The notes: generated by a model not told the origin, from the letters alone. Positions 29,031 through 38,961 are shown, numbered from the stretch's first letter. The stretch: DNA of 64,000 nt from Prevotella nigrescens (GCF_031191185.1 NZ_CP133464.1:1-64000), one strand, 5' to 3'. Program-made: numbers and translations.

Positions 29031-29663
29031 ATATTACATGAAAGAGGTTTATTGGAACGTATGGAGCATGATTTTATCTTTGCAGCTGATGAGTTCCATC
29101 ATAAGACTAAATTCGCTAATGAGATGTGGCAGACCGATTTTACCTATTTCAAAGTCAAGGGTTGGGGCTGGTATTATCTCTCTACGGTAATTGATGACTA
29201 CAGCAGGTATATTATCCATTGGGAGTTATGTTCGAGTATGACTTCTGATGATGTATCCAGAACAATAGATAAAGCGATTGAAAAGGCTGGAGTTACATTC
29301 CAGAATCCTCCTTGTCTGTTATCAGATAATGGACCATGTTATATTGCTTCCTCTCTCAAACAGTATCTCTGTAAGGAATATAATATCAAGCATATCCATA
29401 GTAAACCCTTGCATCCGCAGACGCAAGGAAAGATAGAACGATATCACAGATCAATGAAAAATGTAATTAAGCTAAATCATTCTTTCTGCCCCTCTGAACT
29501 GGAAAAGGCTATCGATGGGTGGGTGAAATATTATAATGAGAGAAGATTTCATGAATCGTTGGACAATCTTACACCTAGAGACGTATATTTAGGGCAAAGG
29601 GAGAAAATCAAAAAGATAAGAGAAATAATAAAGCAGAATTCAATCAACAAAAGAATTTTTTGA
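29031..29663 (+). pseudogene. IS3-family transposase orfB, 5'-truncated
   Basis: The integrase core (rve) is complete: D in WQTDFTYF, D in LLSDNGPCYI, E in GKIERYHRSMK, then the YYNERRFHESL end typical of IS3 orfB. The reading frame continues leftwards into the IS982 end without a proper start (the first start-like codon is TTG at 29052), and orfA is missing. It is a relic inside the composite transposon. Confidence 0.82.
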
Positions 29664-29728
29664 TAATAAAACAATGAAATATCAGAGTAAATAACTATAT
29701 TTGCAGTTGTGCACTTTTGCTTGACAAC
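29031..29728 (+). mobile_element. 3' remnant of an IS3-family element
   Basis: The IS982 copy cuts off the left part. The surviving right part carries the end of orfB and, at about 29709-29728, a probable terminal repeat ending TTGACAACGTACA. Downstream to 29986 I see nothing. Confidence 0.65.
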
Positions 29729-29986
29729 GTACACATCCTACACCTATGGTAGAACAGATATTCCTATATGGACGTGGCAGTATCAATTGATACACTTTTC
29801 TCTTTCACCGATATCAACCTACGACATAACTACAAAAGATATAAAATTGTGATAGAAAGAAAATTAGAATGTAGTTAGAGAAAGACAAGCATTACTACCC
29901 TATGATTACATTCTATTTTTCTTCTTTACGCACTTTCACAAGTTATTTTTATTTTGAGTATAATCATTTCATGTATTAAAATGGAA

Positions 29987-31294
29987 TCAGAAACTATACT
30001 TCATCTTCACCCACGCTTCGGAGTTCTTACCATACATGGCAAACTTTCCTTTGTCGGCATGGAAATAGTCGTAGCCAGCGGTTAGTTCTATATCGTCGTT
30101 GAGAGAATAGGAGGCGGAAAGGCGGTTGAAGATGCCGCCGCTTGCCACGTCGATGTAGGCAAAGGTAGAGAGCTTCAGCGTGTTGTGCAGCAGTTCCTTC
30201 GAGAGTCTTGCTGTGGCAAGCCCGGCATTGCGATAGACGGAGAGCGCTGCGAGATTGCCCGATGAGTATTTATGGCAATACTGCAAGCTGATGTTCCAGT
30301 CGTTACCCGGATACCAGTCTACCCCTGCAAGGGCGTTGAGGGTGTTGCGCCGCACGGCATTCTGCCCCAAGCCGCTTCCTTGTGCCTCGCCTATGTACTC
30401 GGCGACTTCGGCGCGGAGGACAAACTGACCGACGGGCAATGAGCAGTCGGCACCCAACATCGTCATACGGCGGTACTGTCCGTTGATGTGGAGCGTCCTT
30501 CCATCGCCCGACAGGGCCGGGCAAAGGGCGGGCAGCTTGTTCCACGTCCGCAAGGCACTCACGGAGAAGTCTATTCCGCTGAGATTGACGCTTGCCCGTC
30601 CGCCAAACTCCATATTCTTGATTTTCTTCTCCGGCTTGCCGCTTTCCAATTCGGTGGTATAGGGTAGTGTAGCAGATGGCAGGCGTATTGCCCACGGATT
30701 GCGCTCGTCTGTCGGCAACACGAAGAAGTCTGCCACAGGATTGCACACGGCTTCAAGGGTGACCGAACCTCTTGTGTATTTTGCACGCAGTCCGTTGACG
30801 GGCATGCGAATGTCGTCGTAGTCTTGTGCGAGAAACTCAGTATAGTCGAACGGCGACACACAATCGGTAACGCGCAGTGCATCCGCCACGCCCCATACGA
30901 CAATCTGCCGCCCGACGCGCAGGTCGAAGTTGCCCTTTGCATAAGATAGATAAGCCTCGCGCAATTCCAGTCCTGTGCGTTCTTTCAATATTCCGTTGTA
31001 GGTGGCGTTTAGGGATAGGAAGAGCGAAGCCGCCCCTTTCTCGAGTTTGAGTTCTCCCCGCGCCCGAGTCCGCGAAGCCATCCAGTCGGCGCGTCCCTCC
31101 GTCCTGACGGCATGGTAGGTATCAAGAAAACCTTTCACCTGCACCTGCAAGGCGTTATCGTCCGATGCTTCGACCGTTTCCTGCGGAGTGCATTCCGATC
31201 TGACGGTGTCGCTACCGGCTGGTAATGTATTATCGATTTGGGCCGCTGCCTGCACCGAGAGTATCGGCACAAGCAAGAGCATAAATAGTTTCAT
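29987..31294 (-). CDS. Outer-membrane beta-barrel protein (DUF1302-like)
   Basis: A 435-residue protein with a signal peptide (MKLFMLLLVPILSVQAAAQ) and a sequence of alternating beta strands ending in an aromatic residue (WVKMKYSF), as outer-membrane barrels do. The GRQIVVWGVADALRVTDCVSPFDYTEF segment (around residue 130-157) resembles DUF1302 proteins, which in other bacteria occur with MMPL-type pumps and LolA/LolB-like proteins. It is the last gene of the efflux operon and begins one base after the LolA-like gene stop. It may be the outer-membrane exit of the system. Confidence 0.72.
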   Translation of the reverse strand: MKLFMLLLVPILSVQAAAQIDNTLPAGSDTVRSECTPQETVEASDDNALQVQVKGFLDTYHAVRTEGRADWMASRTRARGELKLEKGAASLFLSLNATYNGILKERTGLELREAYLSYAKGNFDLRVGRQIVVWGVADALRVTDCVSPFDYTEFLAQDYDDIRMPVNGLRAKYTRGSVTLEAVCNPVADFFVLPTDERNPWAIRLPSATLPYTTELESGKPEKKIKNMEFGGRASVNLSGIDFSVSALRTWNKLPALCPALSGDGRTLHINGQYRRMTMLGADCSLPVGQFVLRAEVAEYIGEAQGSGLGQNAVRRNTLNALAGVDWYPGNDWNISLQYCHKYSSGNLAALSVYRNAGLATARLSKELLHNTLKLSTFAYIDVASGGIFNRLSASYSLNDDIELTAGYDYFHADKGKFAMYGKNSEAWVKMKYSF

Positions 31295-31295
31295 A

Positions 31296-32075
31296 TCAGA
31301 GTCCTTTCTCCAGTTGGGAAACAGTGAAAAGGTTAGGCGATAGCTTTATGTTGAACTTCTGATTGTCCATACGGATAATGGTTTTGTGTCCCGTCTGTAC
31401 ATTCTCCATCTGCATAAGGTGCATCGTCCAGAAGCCCTGCACTTTATTTATGTTGGAAATCGTGAGCCTACGGTGCAGCTTGTTCAGCTTATCGTAGTAT
31501 TCCGCCTTTACCGCCATCAGGCAGTCCTGCCGAACCCAGGTGACGCGGCGTGTGTAAATCTCATCCTTGTCGTTGGGTACCGACTCTACCACCCAACATT
31601 TTTGACCGCCCAACATTTCTTCGCGCAGAAGCGTATGCTTCTCTTCGTCCACGCTGCGGGCGCTCATATCGTTGTAGGTAAAGTCGCTGCCCATGAAGTA
31701 ATCGGTTTTCGACGATTTCCCGCTGATGCGCCTCGTCTTTTTCATTGCCGGAAGATAGAGCCACTTATCGTCCGTCTTGGCGGTATTGTCGTAGTCCCAA
31801 GTGAGGAATCCCGTACCCTTTACGTCACCGGGATAGGTGAAGAACATGATTTTCTTCGTATCATTGCCTATGTCCATTGCCCACGATTCGAGTTTCCTCA
31901 CACGCTTATGCCCGCTCTTCTGAATGAGCGTCATTTCGATGGTGGCATAACGTGTGTCGCCGTCTGCGCGGTTTCTTACTTTCTGCATGATGTCTCTGCC
32001 CGACAGCCCTGCTGCCTGCGCGCCGCACACCGCCAGTATGGAGATGAGCAGCAATGTGAAATGTTTTGTTTTCAT
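31296..32075 (-). CDS. LolA-like outer-membrane lipoprotein-sorting protein
   Basis: A 259-residue secreted protein: signal peptide to AQA, then the fold of the LolA-like family used by MMPL systems (IEMTLIQKSGHKRVRKLESW, KIMFFTYPGDVKGTGFLTWDY, WLYLPAMKKTRRISGKSSKTDYFMGSDFTYNDM). Such proteins bind hydrophobic cargo such as lipids in the periplasm. It lies between the MMPL pump and the barrel protein, spaced by 11 and 1 nt, so the three probably form one envelope-spanning route. Confidence 0.82.
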   Translation of the reverse strand: MKTKHFTLLLISILAVCGAQAAGLSGRDIMQKVRNRADGDTRYATIEMTLIQKSGHKRVRKLESWAMDIGNDTKKIMFFTYPGDVKGTGFLTWDYDNTAKTDDKWLYLPAMKKTRRISGKSSKTDYFMGSDFTYNDMSARSVDEEKHTLLREEMLGGQKCWVVESVPNDKDEIYTRRVTWVRQDCLMAVKAEYYDKLNKLHRRLTISNINKVQGFWTMHLMQMENVQTGHKTIIRMDNQKFNIKLSPNLFTVSQLEKGL

Positions 32076-32086
32076 ATCGTTATATT

Positions 32087-34504
32087 TTATGGTGTTTTGT
32101 TATTACTAAGGAAGTTCGTTTGTCGTTCCTTGGGAAGTTCATTTACCGCTTCCGAGGAAGTCCGCTTATCATTCCCGAATACACGGAGATACTTGAAAAG
32201 AATTGGCGCGAGAAAGAGGTCTGCCAGCAGTGCCGACATCATACCGGCCACAGCCAGAATGCCCCAATTGCGCATCTGTGTGCCGTCGGAGAAGACGAAG
32301 CCCGTAAACGTAGCCGAGATGACGACTGTGGACATGACGATGGCGAGTCCTTCGGTGCGGAAGGTTCGGTTGATGGCTTCTGCATAATTGCCGCACCTGT
32401 CGTATGCCACATGGCTGTGGTTGATGAAATGAATGGTGTCGTCGACGGCAATACCCAAGACCATCGGAATGAGCGAGGCTGTCATCATATCGAGCGGATA
32501 GCCCAACCAACCCATCATACCGCCCACGATGATGGCGGGGGCAATGTTTGGTATCATACCCACAAGCCCCACTTTCCAGTTGCCGAAGACAAGCACGAGG
32601 ATAACGCCTATGACCAATACCGACAACAGCATCGACCACATCTGCCCGCGCTCCACATACTGCTGCATCACGGTGAACTGCGGTATGCTGCCTACCACCG
32701 AGACGTGTGCGCCGGGAAAGAGTTTGCGCGCCTCCGCCTGCAAGTCGTTCATTTCCTTTTCCGCCTCGTTGGAGTTGTAGTCTTTCATCTCCAACTGCAA
32801 CCGCAGCCGCTTGTAGTCGTAATCCATCCAGTATTCCGACTCCGTACCGCCCGCATTCTCATAGAGCAACAGCAACTGCGCCACCATATCGGCATTGTCG
32901 GGAATACGGTAGAACTGCTGCTTGTTGCCGTTGAGCGTACAGTTCATATCTTTCACGATGTCGGTGATGGAATTGTGGCGTTTCGTCAGCTTGTAGCCAC
33001 CCGCAATCTCTGCCAGTCGGTCGAGTTTCTGCAAATTCTCCGGCTTCTTGGCGTCGTTGTCGTGCGGCAAGGTAATCATAAGATCGTAGGAATAAATCGA
33101 ACCGAGGTCGGTTTCGCAGAGGTCGAGGAATTTCTTTACGTAGGGAATCTTCCGCCCCATCGTCTTTTCGATGTCGAACGCCGGCTCGATGGAGAAGAGT
33201 CCGATACCGCAGAAGATAGTCAGCACAACCGACGAAACGACAATGGAACGATGGTTGCGTATCACGAAACTGCCGAACTGTTCGAATCGTTTGCCGATAT
33301 ATCCTTCAAAACTCTTCGACATATCGGCGGCAGGCTCGCGGTCCTTGCCGAACGACAACAGGATGGGTGTGAGCAGCAGGCAGGTGAGCAGCACGGCAAG
33401 CAGACAGAGCGAGGTGTTGATACCGATGGCTCGCATCGGTACTATCTTCATTGACAGGAACGTCATCATGGCAGCCACGGTGGTGAGCCCCGACAGCAAC
33501 ACGCCCCAACCAGTTTCGCCTACGGCTTCCTTGATGGAATCCCTGCGCTTGCCTGTTTCTACAAACTGCGTCTTGAAGAAATTGTACAGGTGAATGTTGT
33601 AGGCGATGGAGCAGGCAAAAGTCAGTATCACGGCTATCATTGTCGTGGTCATGTCGATGTAGATGCCCGTCCAGCCGATGATGCCGAAACTGATGAGTAG
33701 CCCGAACACGGACGTGAGCAGTGGTGCAACAACGCCGCGCAGCGAACGGGTTACGATGAGCATCACAACGATGGAGATGATGAAAGCAAAGAGGAACAGC
33801 CGCCCCAGTTCGCTTTTGAGATAAACGAATTTCTCGTAGCCCAGATAGGGCATTCCCGCGGCGTTGGGCGACAGTTCGGCGTATTTCGCCTTGCCGATGA
33901 TGTGTCCCGCTTCTTTGCCCGTAATCATGTCGGGCGCAATGTCGCTCGTCTTCTTCCACACGCTGTCTTCGGGGAACGGGCGCAGTTTCACCATAATCCA
34001 CGTCATCGTACCGTCGTGCGACACCATCTTCTTTGCCAAATACGGTTTGCTGTACGCTTTCTGCCGGATTACATTCAGCGAAGCGGCATCAGACGGTATT
34101 TCGTCAGGGACAATCTGTTCGATGGTCATACCCTCCTCCGTGCCTACGGCAAATTCAATATCGGTGAGCGACGTTACCTTGTCGGCATACGACAGGCTGT
34201 CTTTCAGTTCGTTGCTCAGTTCGCGAATGAGCGTCAGGCTGCGTTGAGAGAAGATTTCCTTGTTTTTCACCAGCACCGCCACATAGTAGTCGTTGCCGAA
34301 GATAGACTTGAACTCGTTGGTCTTGAGCAGCATCGGGTCGTCGCTCACGAAATAGTCGTCGAACGAAGTTTTCATCACGATGCGCTTCGCTCCCACAAAC
34401 GAGAAGGCGATGATGACTGCGAACAACGCACCGACCACAAGCCGGTGGCAGAGTATCCAGTCTGCCAACTGCTTGAACTTACTGTTGATTTTTACGATTT
34501 TCAT
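32087..34504 (-). CDS. MMPL/RND-family transporter
   Basis: An 805-residue inner-membrane protein with the two-fold RND pattern: an N-terminal transmembrane helix (LVVGALFAVIIAFSFVG), a large periplasmic loop, a block of helices (LFLFAFIISIVVMLIV onward), a second periplasmic loop and a second block (WSMLLSVLVIGVILVLVFGNW onward). The length and the GMxxxxGYPLDMMTASLIPMVLGIAVDDTIHF region fit the MMPL branch, which moves lipids and other hydrophobic molecules, better than the HAE1 drug pumps (about 1000 residues). It is preceded by two tandem repeat arrays (34524-34727) and followed closely by the LolA-like gene. Confidence 0.85.
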   Translation of the reverse strand: MKIVKINSKFKQLADWILCHRLVVGALFAVIIAFSFVGAKRIVMKTSFDDYFVSDDPMLLKTNEFKSIFGNDYYVAVLVKNKEIFSQRSLTLIRELSNELKDSLSYADKVTSLTDIEFAVGTEEGMTIEQIVPDEIPSDAASLNVIRQKAYSKPYLAKKMVSHDGTMTWIMVKLRPFPEDSVWKKTSDIAPDMITGKEAGHIIGKAKYAELSPNAAGMPYLGYEKFVYLKSELGRLFLFAFIISIVVMLIVTRSLRGVVAPLLTSVFGLLISFGIIGWTGIYIDMTTTMIAVILTFACSIAYNIHLYNFFKTQFVETGKRRDSIKEAVGETGWGVLLSGLTTVAAMMTFLSMKIVPMRAIGINTSLCLLAVLLTCLLLTPILLSFGKDREPAADMSKSFEGYIGKRFEQFGSFVIRNHRSIVVSSVVLTIFCGIGLFSIEPAFDIEKTMGRKIPYVKKFLDLCETDLGSIYSYDLMITLPHDNDAKKPENLQKLDRLAEIAGGYKLTKRHNSITDIVKDMNCTLNGNKQQFYRIPDNADMVAQLLLLYENAGGTESEYWMDYDYKRLRLQLEMKDYNSNEAEKEMNDLQAEARKLFPGAHVSVVGSIPQFTVMQQYVERGQMWSMLLSVLVIGVILVLVFGNWKVGLVGMIPNIAPAIIVGGMMGWLGYPLDMMTASLIPMVLGIAVDDTIHFINHSHVAYDRCGNYAEAINRTFRTEGLAIVMSTVVISATFTGFVFSDGTQMRNWGILAVAGMMSALLADLFLAPILFKYLRVFGNDKRTSSEAVNELPKERQTNFLSNNKTP

Positions 34505-34523
34505 TGTTGTTTTATCTTTGTTG

Positions 34524-34615
34524 TTATTACTATCTCTGGACGGTTGTCTGTATTATCTCTGATCGGTCGTTATTACTACCTCAGAACGATCATTATTACT
34601 ATCTCTGAACGGTCG
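34524..34615. repeat. Four tandem 23-bp repeats upstream of the MMPL gene
   Basis: Units at 34524, 34547, 34570 and 34593, each 23 bp, share the pattern TTATTACTATCTCTGAACGG with a few changes. They end 20 nt upstream of the MMPL start. Together with the adjacent 22-bp array they fill most of the 302-nt gap between the ABC and MMPL genes. Confidence 0.8.
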
Positions 34616-34639
34616 CCAAAAACCTTTAATACTTATGTA

Positions 34640-34727
34640 ATTGGACCAATTTGTCCAACTAATTAGACTAATTTGTCCAGCTCATTGGACTCGTCTGTCC
34701 AACTTATTGGATAAGCGCGTCCAATTT
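34640..34727. repeat. Four tandem 22-bp dyad repeats
   Basis: Units at 34640, 34662, 34684 and 34706, each 22 bp. Each holds a dyad TTGGAC-N6-GTCCAA (changed at one or two positions in units 2 and 4), while the middle six bases vary freely. Conserved arms with a free centre, spaced two helical turns apart, look like an array of regulator-binding sites. Confidence 0.8.
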
Positions 34728-34806
34728 GCACGGTCACCATACGCGTCGTAAGCTATATGCTGTTGCTGTTTGCCATAATTCTTTGCGAGCGATTGGTGTA
34801 GAGGCA

Positions 34807-36534
34807 TCATTGCCGTTTTTCCTGTTGCAGACGAATCATTCGGGCGAACTCGCCGTTGCGAGCCAACAGCTCGTCGGGCGTGCCCTGTTCGCTCACCGTA
34901 CCGCCGCTAAGCACCACGATGTGGTCGGCATTGCGGACGGTGCGCATACGGTGGGCGATGATGATAACGGTCTTGTTACGTACCAGTTCGGAAATTCCCG
35001 CTTGTATTTTCGTCTCGTTCTCGGCATCAAGGCTTGCGGTGGCTTCGTCGAGAAGTATGATAGGGGCATTCTTCAGCAGGGCGCGGGCAATGGAAATGCG
35101 CTGCCGCTCGCCACCCGAAAGGGTTTCGCCATTTTCTCCGATAACGGTATCGTAACCTTGCGGCATTCGGCTGATGAAGTCGTCGCACTGTGCCAGTCGG
35201 GCAACGTGGCGCACTTCCTCGTCGGTGGCGTTGCGCTTGCCGATTCGGATATTGTCGGCAATAGAGGCATTGAACAGCAATACGTCCTGAAAAACAATGG
35301 AATAGTGTTTCAGCAGCGTTTCAGGGTCAATCTTCGAGATGTCGTTTCCACCCACAAGAATTTGTCCTTCGGCGATGTCCCAAAAGCGTGCGGCGAGCTT
35401 GGCAGTAGTGCTTTTGCCCCCACCCGATGGTCCCACAAGGGCGGTAACGGTGCCTTGGCGTGCCGTGAACGAAACATTGTGCAGCACTTGCTTCTCGGTT
35501 TCGTAGGCAAAACTTACGTTGCGGAACTCGATGTCGTAGTTTTCGAGTTGTACGGCTGCACTTCCCTCCTGCGTGGGCATACCTTCTATTTCCTTCATAC
35601 GGTTGATGCGCACGTCGAGGAAGGAGAGAAGGGCAAGGTAGTTGCACACTTCGATAATGGGATTGTAGACCATTGCCGATGCCAAGAGGTAAGCCAAGTA
35701 GGTGAATACCGACACTTCGCCCTGCTGCAACAGCCACGCTCCCACCAATATAACGGTGGGCATACCGAGCTTGAGCAGCATTCCGGCGAGGTTGAGGAAG
35801 ACTCCTGCCACGAGTTCGCCGCGCACCAGCTCGCGTTCGTAGCCCTTCAGCCGCTTGTCGAAGCTGCGGCAGTATGCCTGTTCGCCACTGTACGACCTTA
35901 TTTCCTGCATACATTCCAGCCCTTCCTGTATCTGTTCGGTTACGCCACGCTTCACTTTATAGTGCTGAACGAAGGCTTTGTGGAGCTGACGGCGCGACAG
36001 CAGCAGGGTGGTTACGGCGAGCGGAACAACCCAAAATAGGGCTAAAGCCAAGTGCCAGTTGTAAGAGAACATACCCACGCCGATGATGACGACGCTCAGA
36101 GCCGACGCAAACAGCTGGGGGACAGCGTGCGAGAAGGTTTGCTCGAGCATCGTGCAGTCTTCCATCACGGTAGAGGTGAGGTCGGAAAGGTTGCGTTCGC
36201 CGAAGAAAGCAAGGGGCAGTCGGCGCAGCTTTTCTGCCACTCCGATGCGGCGTTGCGCACTCTCGTTGTAGACGGTGGTGTAGGTGCTGTCGTACTGTCG
36301 GAGGGCTATGAAGAACATAAGCACTGCCAAGAGCACTGCCACAAGCACATAGAACCACAGCGTGTGCGGCTCGGTGGAGGGCTTGGCGTCGATGTATTCC
36401 ATGAGGAAGAAGAACAAATAGGTGGGCGGCAGCATCAATGCGATGTTCATCAATGTAGAGCAGGCGATGCCTTTCCGCAAGTCTTTCGCTCCTTTTTCGG
36501 TGAGGGCGAACCGTTGTTGAAGATATTTTATCAT
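34807..36534 (-). CDS. ABC exporter half-transporter, second subunit
   Basis: A 575-residue fusion of a six-helix membrane domain (residues 1-310) and an ATPase domain. Walker A is GPSGGGKST, the signature is LSGGERQRISIARALL, Walker B is IILLDEATASLD, and an H-loop follows (IIAHRM), so the site is complete. It follows the other ABC gene by 25 nt, suggesting a heterodimer like YbtP/YbtQ or IrtA/IrtB. Substrate unknown; siderophore-type or drug transport are both possible. Confidence 0.85.
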   Translation of the reverse strand: MIKYLQQRFALTEKGAKDLRKGIACSTLMNIALMLPPTYLFFFLMEYIDAKPSTEPHTLWFYVLVAVLLAVLMFFIALRQYDSTYTTVYNESAQRRIGVAEKLRRLPLAFFGERNLSDLTSTVMEDCTMLEQTFSHAVPQLFASALSVVIIGVGMFSYNWHLALALFWVVPLAVTTLLLSRRQLHKAFVQHYKVKRGVTEQIQEGLECMQEIRSYSGEQAYCRSFDKRLKGYERELVRGELVAGVFLNLAGMLLKLGMPTVILVGAWLLQQGEVSVFTYLAYLLASAMVYNPIIEVCNYLALLSFLDVRINRMKEIEGMPTQEGSAAVQLENYDIEFRNVSFAYETEKQVLHNVSFTARQGTVTALVGPSGGGKSTTAKLAARFWDIAEGQILVGGNDISKIDPETLLKHYSIVFQDVLLFNASIADNIRIGKRNATDEEVRHVARLAQCDDFISRMPQGYDTVIGENGETLSGGERQRISIARALLKNAPIILLDEATASLDAENETKIQAGISELVRNKTVIIIAHRMRTVRNADHIVVLSGGTVSEQGTPDELLARNGEFARMIRLQQEKRQ

Positions 36535-36559
36535 AATCTTGTGTCCTTTCTGTTTAGGT

Positions 36560-38314
36560 TTATAGTTTCCATGCCACCGACTTTTGGTATTCGTTCCACA
36601 TCTTATAATATAATGTGGCTTGCTCCATGAGCTGTTGGTGCGTGCCCTGTTCGGCTATTCTGCCATTGTCTACCACGACAATGTTGTCGGCATCCTGCAC
36701 GGTGGTCAGCCGGTGGGCTATCATGAGCACGGTCTTTCCGCAAGTCAGATGGGCAAATGCCTGCCTGATAAGGTGCTCGTTTTCGGGGTCGGCAAAGGCA
36801 GTAGCTTCGTCGAGCACCACGATGGGCGCATCTTTCAGAATGGCACGGGCAAGCACTATGCGCTGCTGTTCGCCGCCAGAGAGGTACGTTCCCTCCGCTC
36901 CTATCACAGTATTCAGCCCCTGTGGCAGCCGCTCGATGATTTCCCGACTCTGCGAAAGGTCTACGGCACGGTTCACCTGCTCGATGGTTGCATCGGGATT
37001 GCCGTAGCGTATGTTCTCCAAAATGGAGGTCTTGAACAGTCGGGTGTTCTGAAACACGAACGACACGTTGCGCATCAGCGTTGCCTTATCCATGTGCCGA
37101 ACGTCCACACCGCCTATTTTCAAACTGCCTTCGCGCACGTCCCAGAAGCGTGGAATAAGTCTTGCGATGGTTGTCTTGCCGCTTCCAGATGCTCCAACCA
37201 GCGCAACGGTCTTGCCTTGCGGTATGTCGAGGTCGATGTGGCTTACGGCATCGCGCTCCGCCGCTTCGTATCGGAACGACACATTGCGCAGACTGACGTC
37301 GAAGGCTGCCGCTTTCTCGGGCTTGGAACTCTCTGGAAGCGGTGGCGTGGCGGTGAGTTTCTCCAATCGGTCTACTGCTTCGTTTGCCAGAAAGAGGTTC
37401 TGACTGAGGTGCATGGCTTTCATTACGTTGGCTGCAATGATGGGTGCGATGAGCACATACAGCACCATATCGGAAACGATGATGGCAGTCTCGCCGCCGT
37501 GCCCTATCAGTATGATGCCCGTAGGCACAAGCAGAAAGGCGAAAGCATTGATGGCTATGGTGTAGGCAGACATGGGCGTGCGCCACAGAAGGGTGTACCT
37601 GATGACGAGGTCGCGGTAGTTGATGATGCTGTCGTGAAAGCGTTTGAACGAGAATACCGTCTGTTGGAAGACCTTCACGACGGGTATTCCGCGCACGTAT
37701 TCCACGGCTTCGGCACTCATTTTCTCCTGTGCGTCGAGGTACATACGCTGGAAATCGTTGTTCTTAGGGTTCATCATGTAGCCCATGATACCGAAGGCGC
37801 ACACTATCGGCACCATTGCGGCAATGCCCAACTGCCAGTCTACGGCAAGCAGAAGCACTATGATGCCTATCGGAGCCACCACGCTGCCTGCCACATCGGG
37901 CAGTATGTGTGCCACGAAAGTGTGGGTCTGGCTCGAATCTTCGTCTATTATCTTGCGCATGCGCCCCGTGTTCTGCGTGTCGAAAAAGCCCAACGGAACA
38001 CGCATCAGCCGTTCCATGGCAGTGCGCCGCATATTGGTTTCGATGCGGAAAGCGGAAAGATGCGAGAGCATGAGGGCGGCGAAATAGAGCAGAACATTCG
38101 CCACCGACACCACGAACGCCGCAATGGCATAGTCCCATACGGGCGTATCGGCAAGGTCTCCGTCGGCAGTGAGCAGCGTGCGCACCACCAACCACAGGAA
38201 AATAAAGGGTACGAGCGACAGCAGTCCGTTCACTGCCGACAGCACAACCGAGCAGGGCAGCAACGGCTTGCGCCCTCCCATGTAACGTCCTAAGCGTTTC
38301 AGTATTCTTATCAT
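36560..38314 (-). CDS. ABC exporter half-transporter, first subunit
   Basis: A 584-residue protein with a six-helix membrane domain and an ATPase domain: Walker A GASGSGKTT, signature LSGGEQQRIVLARAIL, Walker B IVVLDEATAFADPEN, and H-loop MIAHRL. The AFADPEN ending in place of the common ASLD is typical of the YbtPQ/IrtAB-like branch. It lies 32 nt after the TetR gene and 25 nt before its partner, so all three are probably one transcript. Confidence 0.85.
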   Translation of the reverse strand: MIRILKRLGRYMGGRKPLLPCSVVLSAVNGLLSLVPFIFLWLVVRTLLTADGDLADTPVWDYAIAAFVVSVANVLLYFAALMLSHLSAFRIETNMRRTAMERLMRVPLGFFDTQNTGRMRKIIDEDSSQTHTFVAHILPDVAGSVVAPIGIIVLLLAVDWQLGIAAMVPIVCAFGIMGYMMNPKNNDFQRMYLDAQEKMSAEAVEYVRGIPVVKVFQQTVFSFKRFHDSIINYRDLVIRYTLLWRTPMSAYTIAINAFAFLLVPTGIILIGHGGETAIIVSDMVLYVLIAPIIAANVMKAMHLSQNLFLANEAVDRLEKLTATPPLPESSKPEKAAAFDVSLRNVSFRYEAAERDAVSHIDLDIPQGKTVALVGASGSGKTTIARLIPRFWDVREGSLKIGGVDVRHMDKATLMRNVSFVFQNTRLFKTSILENIRYGNPDATIEQVNRAVDLSQSREIIERLPQGLNTVIGAEGTYLSGGEQQRIVLARAILKDAPIVVLDEATAFADPENEHLIRQAFAHLTCGKTVLMIAHRLTTVQDADNIVVVDNGRIAEQGTHQQLMEQATLYYKMWNEYQKSVAWKL

Positions 38315-38346
38315 CTTCTTCTATATATGTTAAAAGGTTTTTGTTT

Positions 38347-38961
38347 CTACGGTTTCATCAGCTCTCTCCACCCTGCCATACTGTAAGCGGCATACTGCTC
38401 GAGCGCACGGTTCACCTCGCTTTCGTCGTACTCCTCGTGCTCCACAAGTTCGCAGAAGATGTTCACCCACATAGAGCTCGCAATGTGCAGGAAGAAGGGC
38501 GATATGTCGATGTTGATATGCGGATAGCGCGCTTTCATCAGTCGCAGGTATTCCGTGCCTGCTTTCAGCTGGTGTTCAGCTATTCTCTCCTTGTACCCTG
38601 CGAGCGATGTGCCTTCAGCATTGAACAGCAACAGGCGAAGCTCGGGGCGGTAAAGCCTCACCATTCGCTTCATTGCGCCGATGTATTCGTTCTGGAAATC
38701 GAGTGCGTCGAACACCTCGATGCAGAGGTGCCGCTCCTCGTTGTGCGACAGAATGTAGCGGTTCAGCTCGTTGAGCAGCGGCCGCAACACCTCGCAGAAC
38801 AGCTCGTCCTTGCTGCGGAAGTAGTTGTACACGTTGCCAGCAGCAATGCCTGCACGCCGCGCCACCGTGCGGATAGACGTGCTGCGTGCGCCGTGAGCGA
38901 TGAATTCCTCGCGCGCTACGGCAACGATACGCTGCCGAATGTCGTCTTTCAGTTTCTGCAT
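38347..38961 (-). CDS. TetR-family transcriptional regulator
   Basis: A 204-residue protein with the TetR HTH at residues about 10-55 (IVAVAREEFIAHGARSTSIRTVARRAGIAAGNVYNYFRSKDELF) and a variable ligand-binding helical half. As the first gene of the efflux operon it probably represses the two ABC genes and perhaps the MMPL block. The dyad array at 34640-34727 is a candidate target, but sites near its own promoter are equally possible. Confidence 0.88.
   Translation of the reverse strand: MQKLKDDIRQRIVAVAREEFIAHGARSTSIRTVARRAGIAAGNVYNYFRSKDELFCEVLRPLLNELNRYILSHNEERHLCIEVFDALDFQNEYIGAMKRMVRLYRPELRLLLFNAEGTSLAGYKERIAEHQLKAGTEYLRLMKARYPHINIDISPFFLHIASSMWVNIFCELVEHEEYDESEVNRALEQYAAYSMAGWRELMKP

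Noticed and set aside
34524..34727. CRISPR array
   Set aside because: The 22- and 23-bp units follow each other without spacers and no cas genes are present.
32066..38293. Long open frames on the plus strand opposite the MMPL and ABC genes (up to 557 codons)
   Set aside because: The opposite strand encodes clear transporter families with all motifs. The plus-strand frames are Arg/His-rich, lack domains and arise from the GC-rich codon usage.
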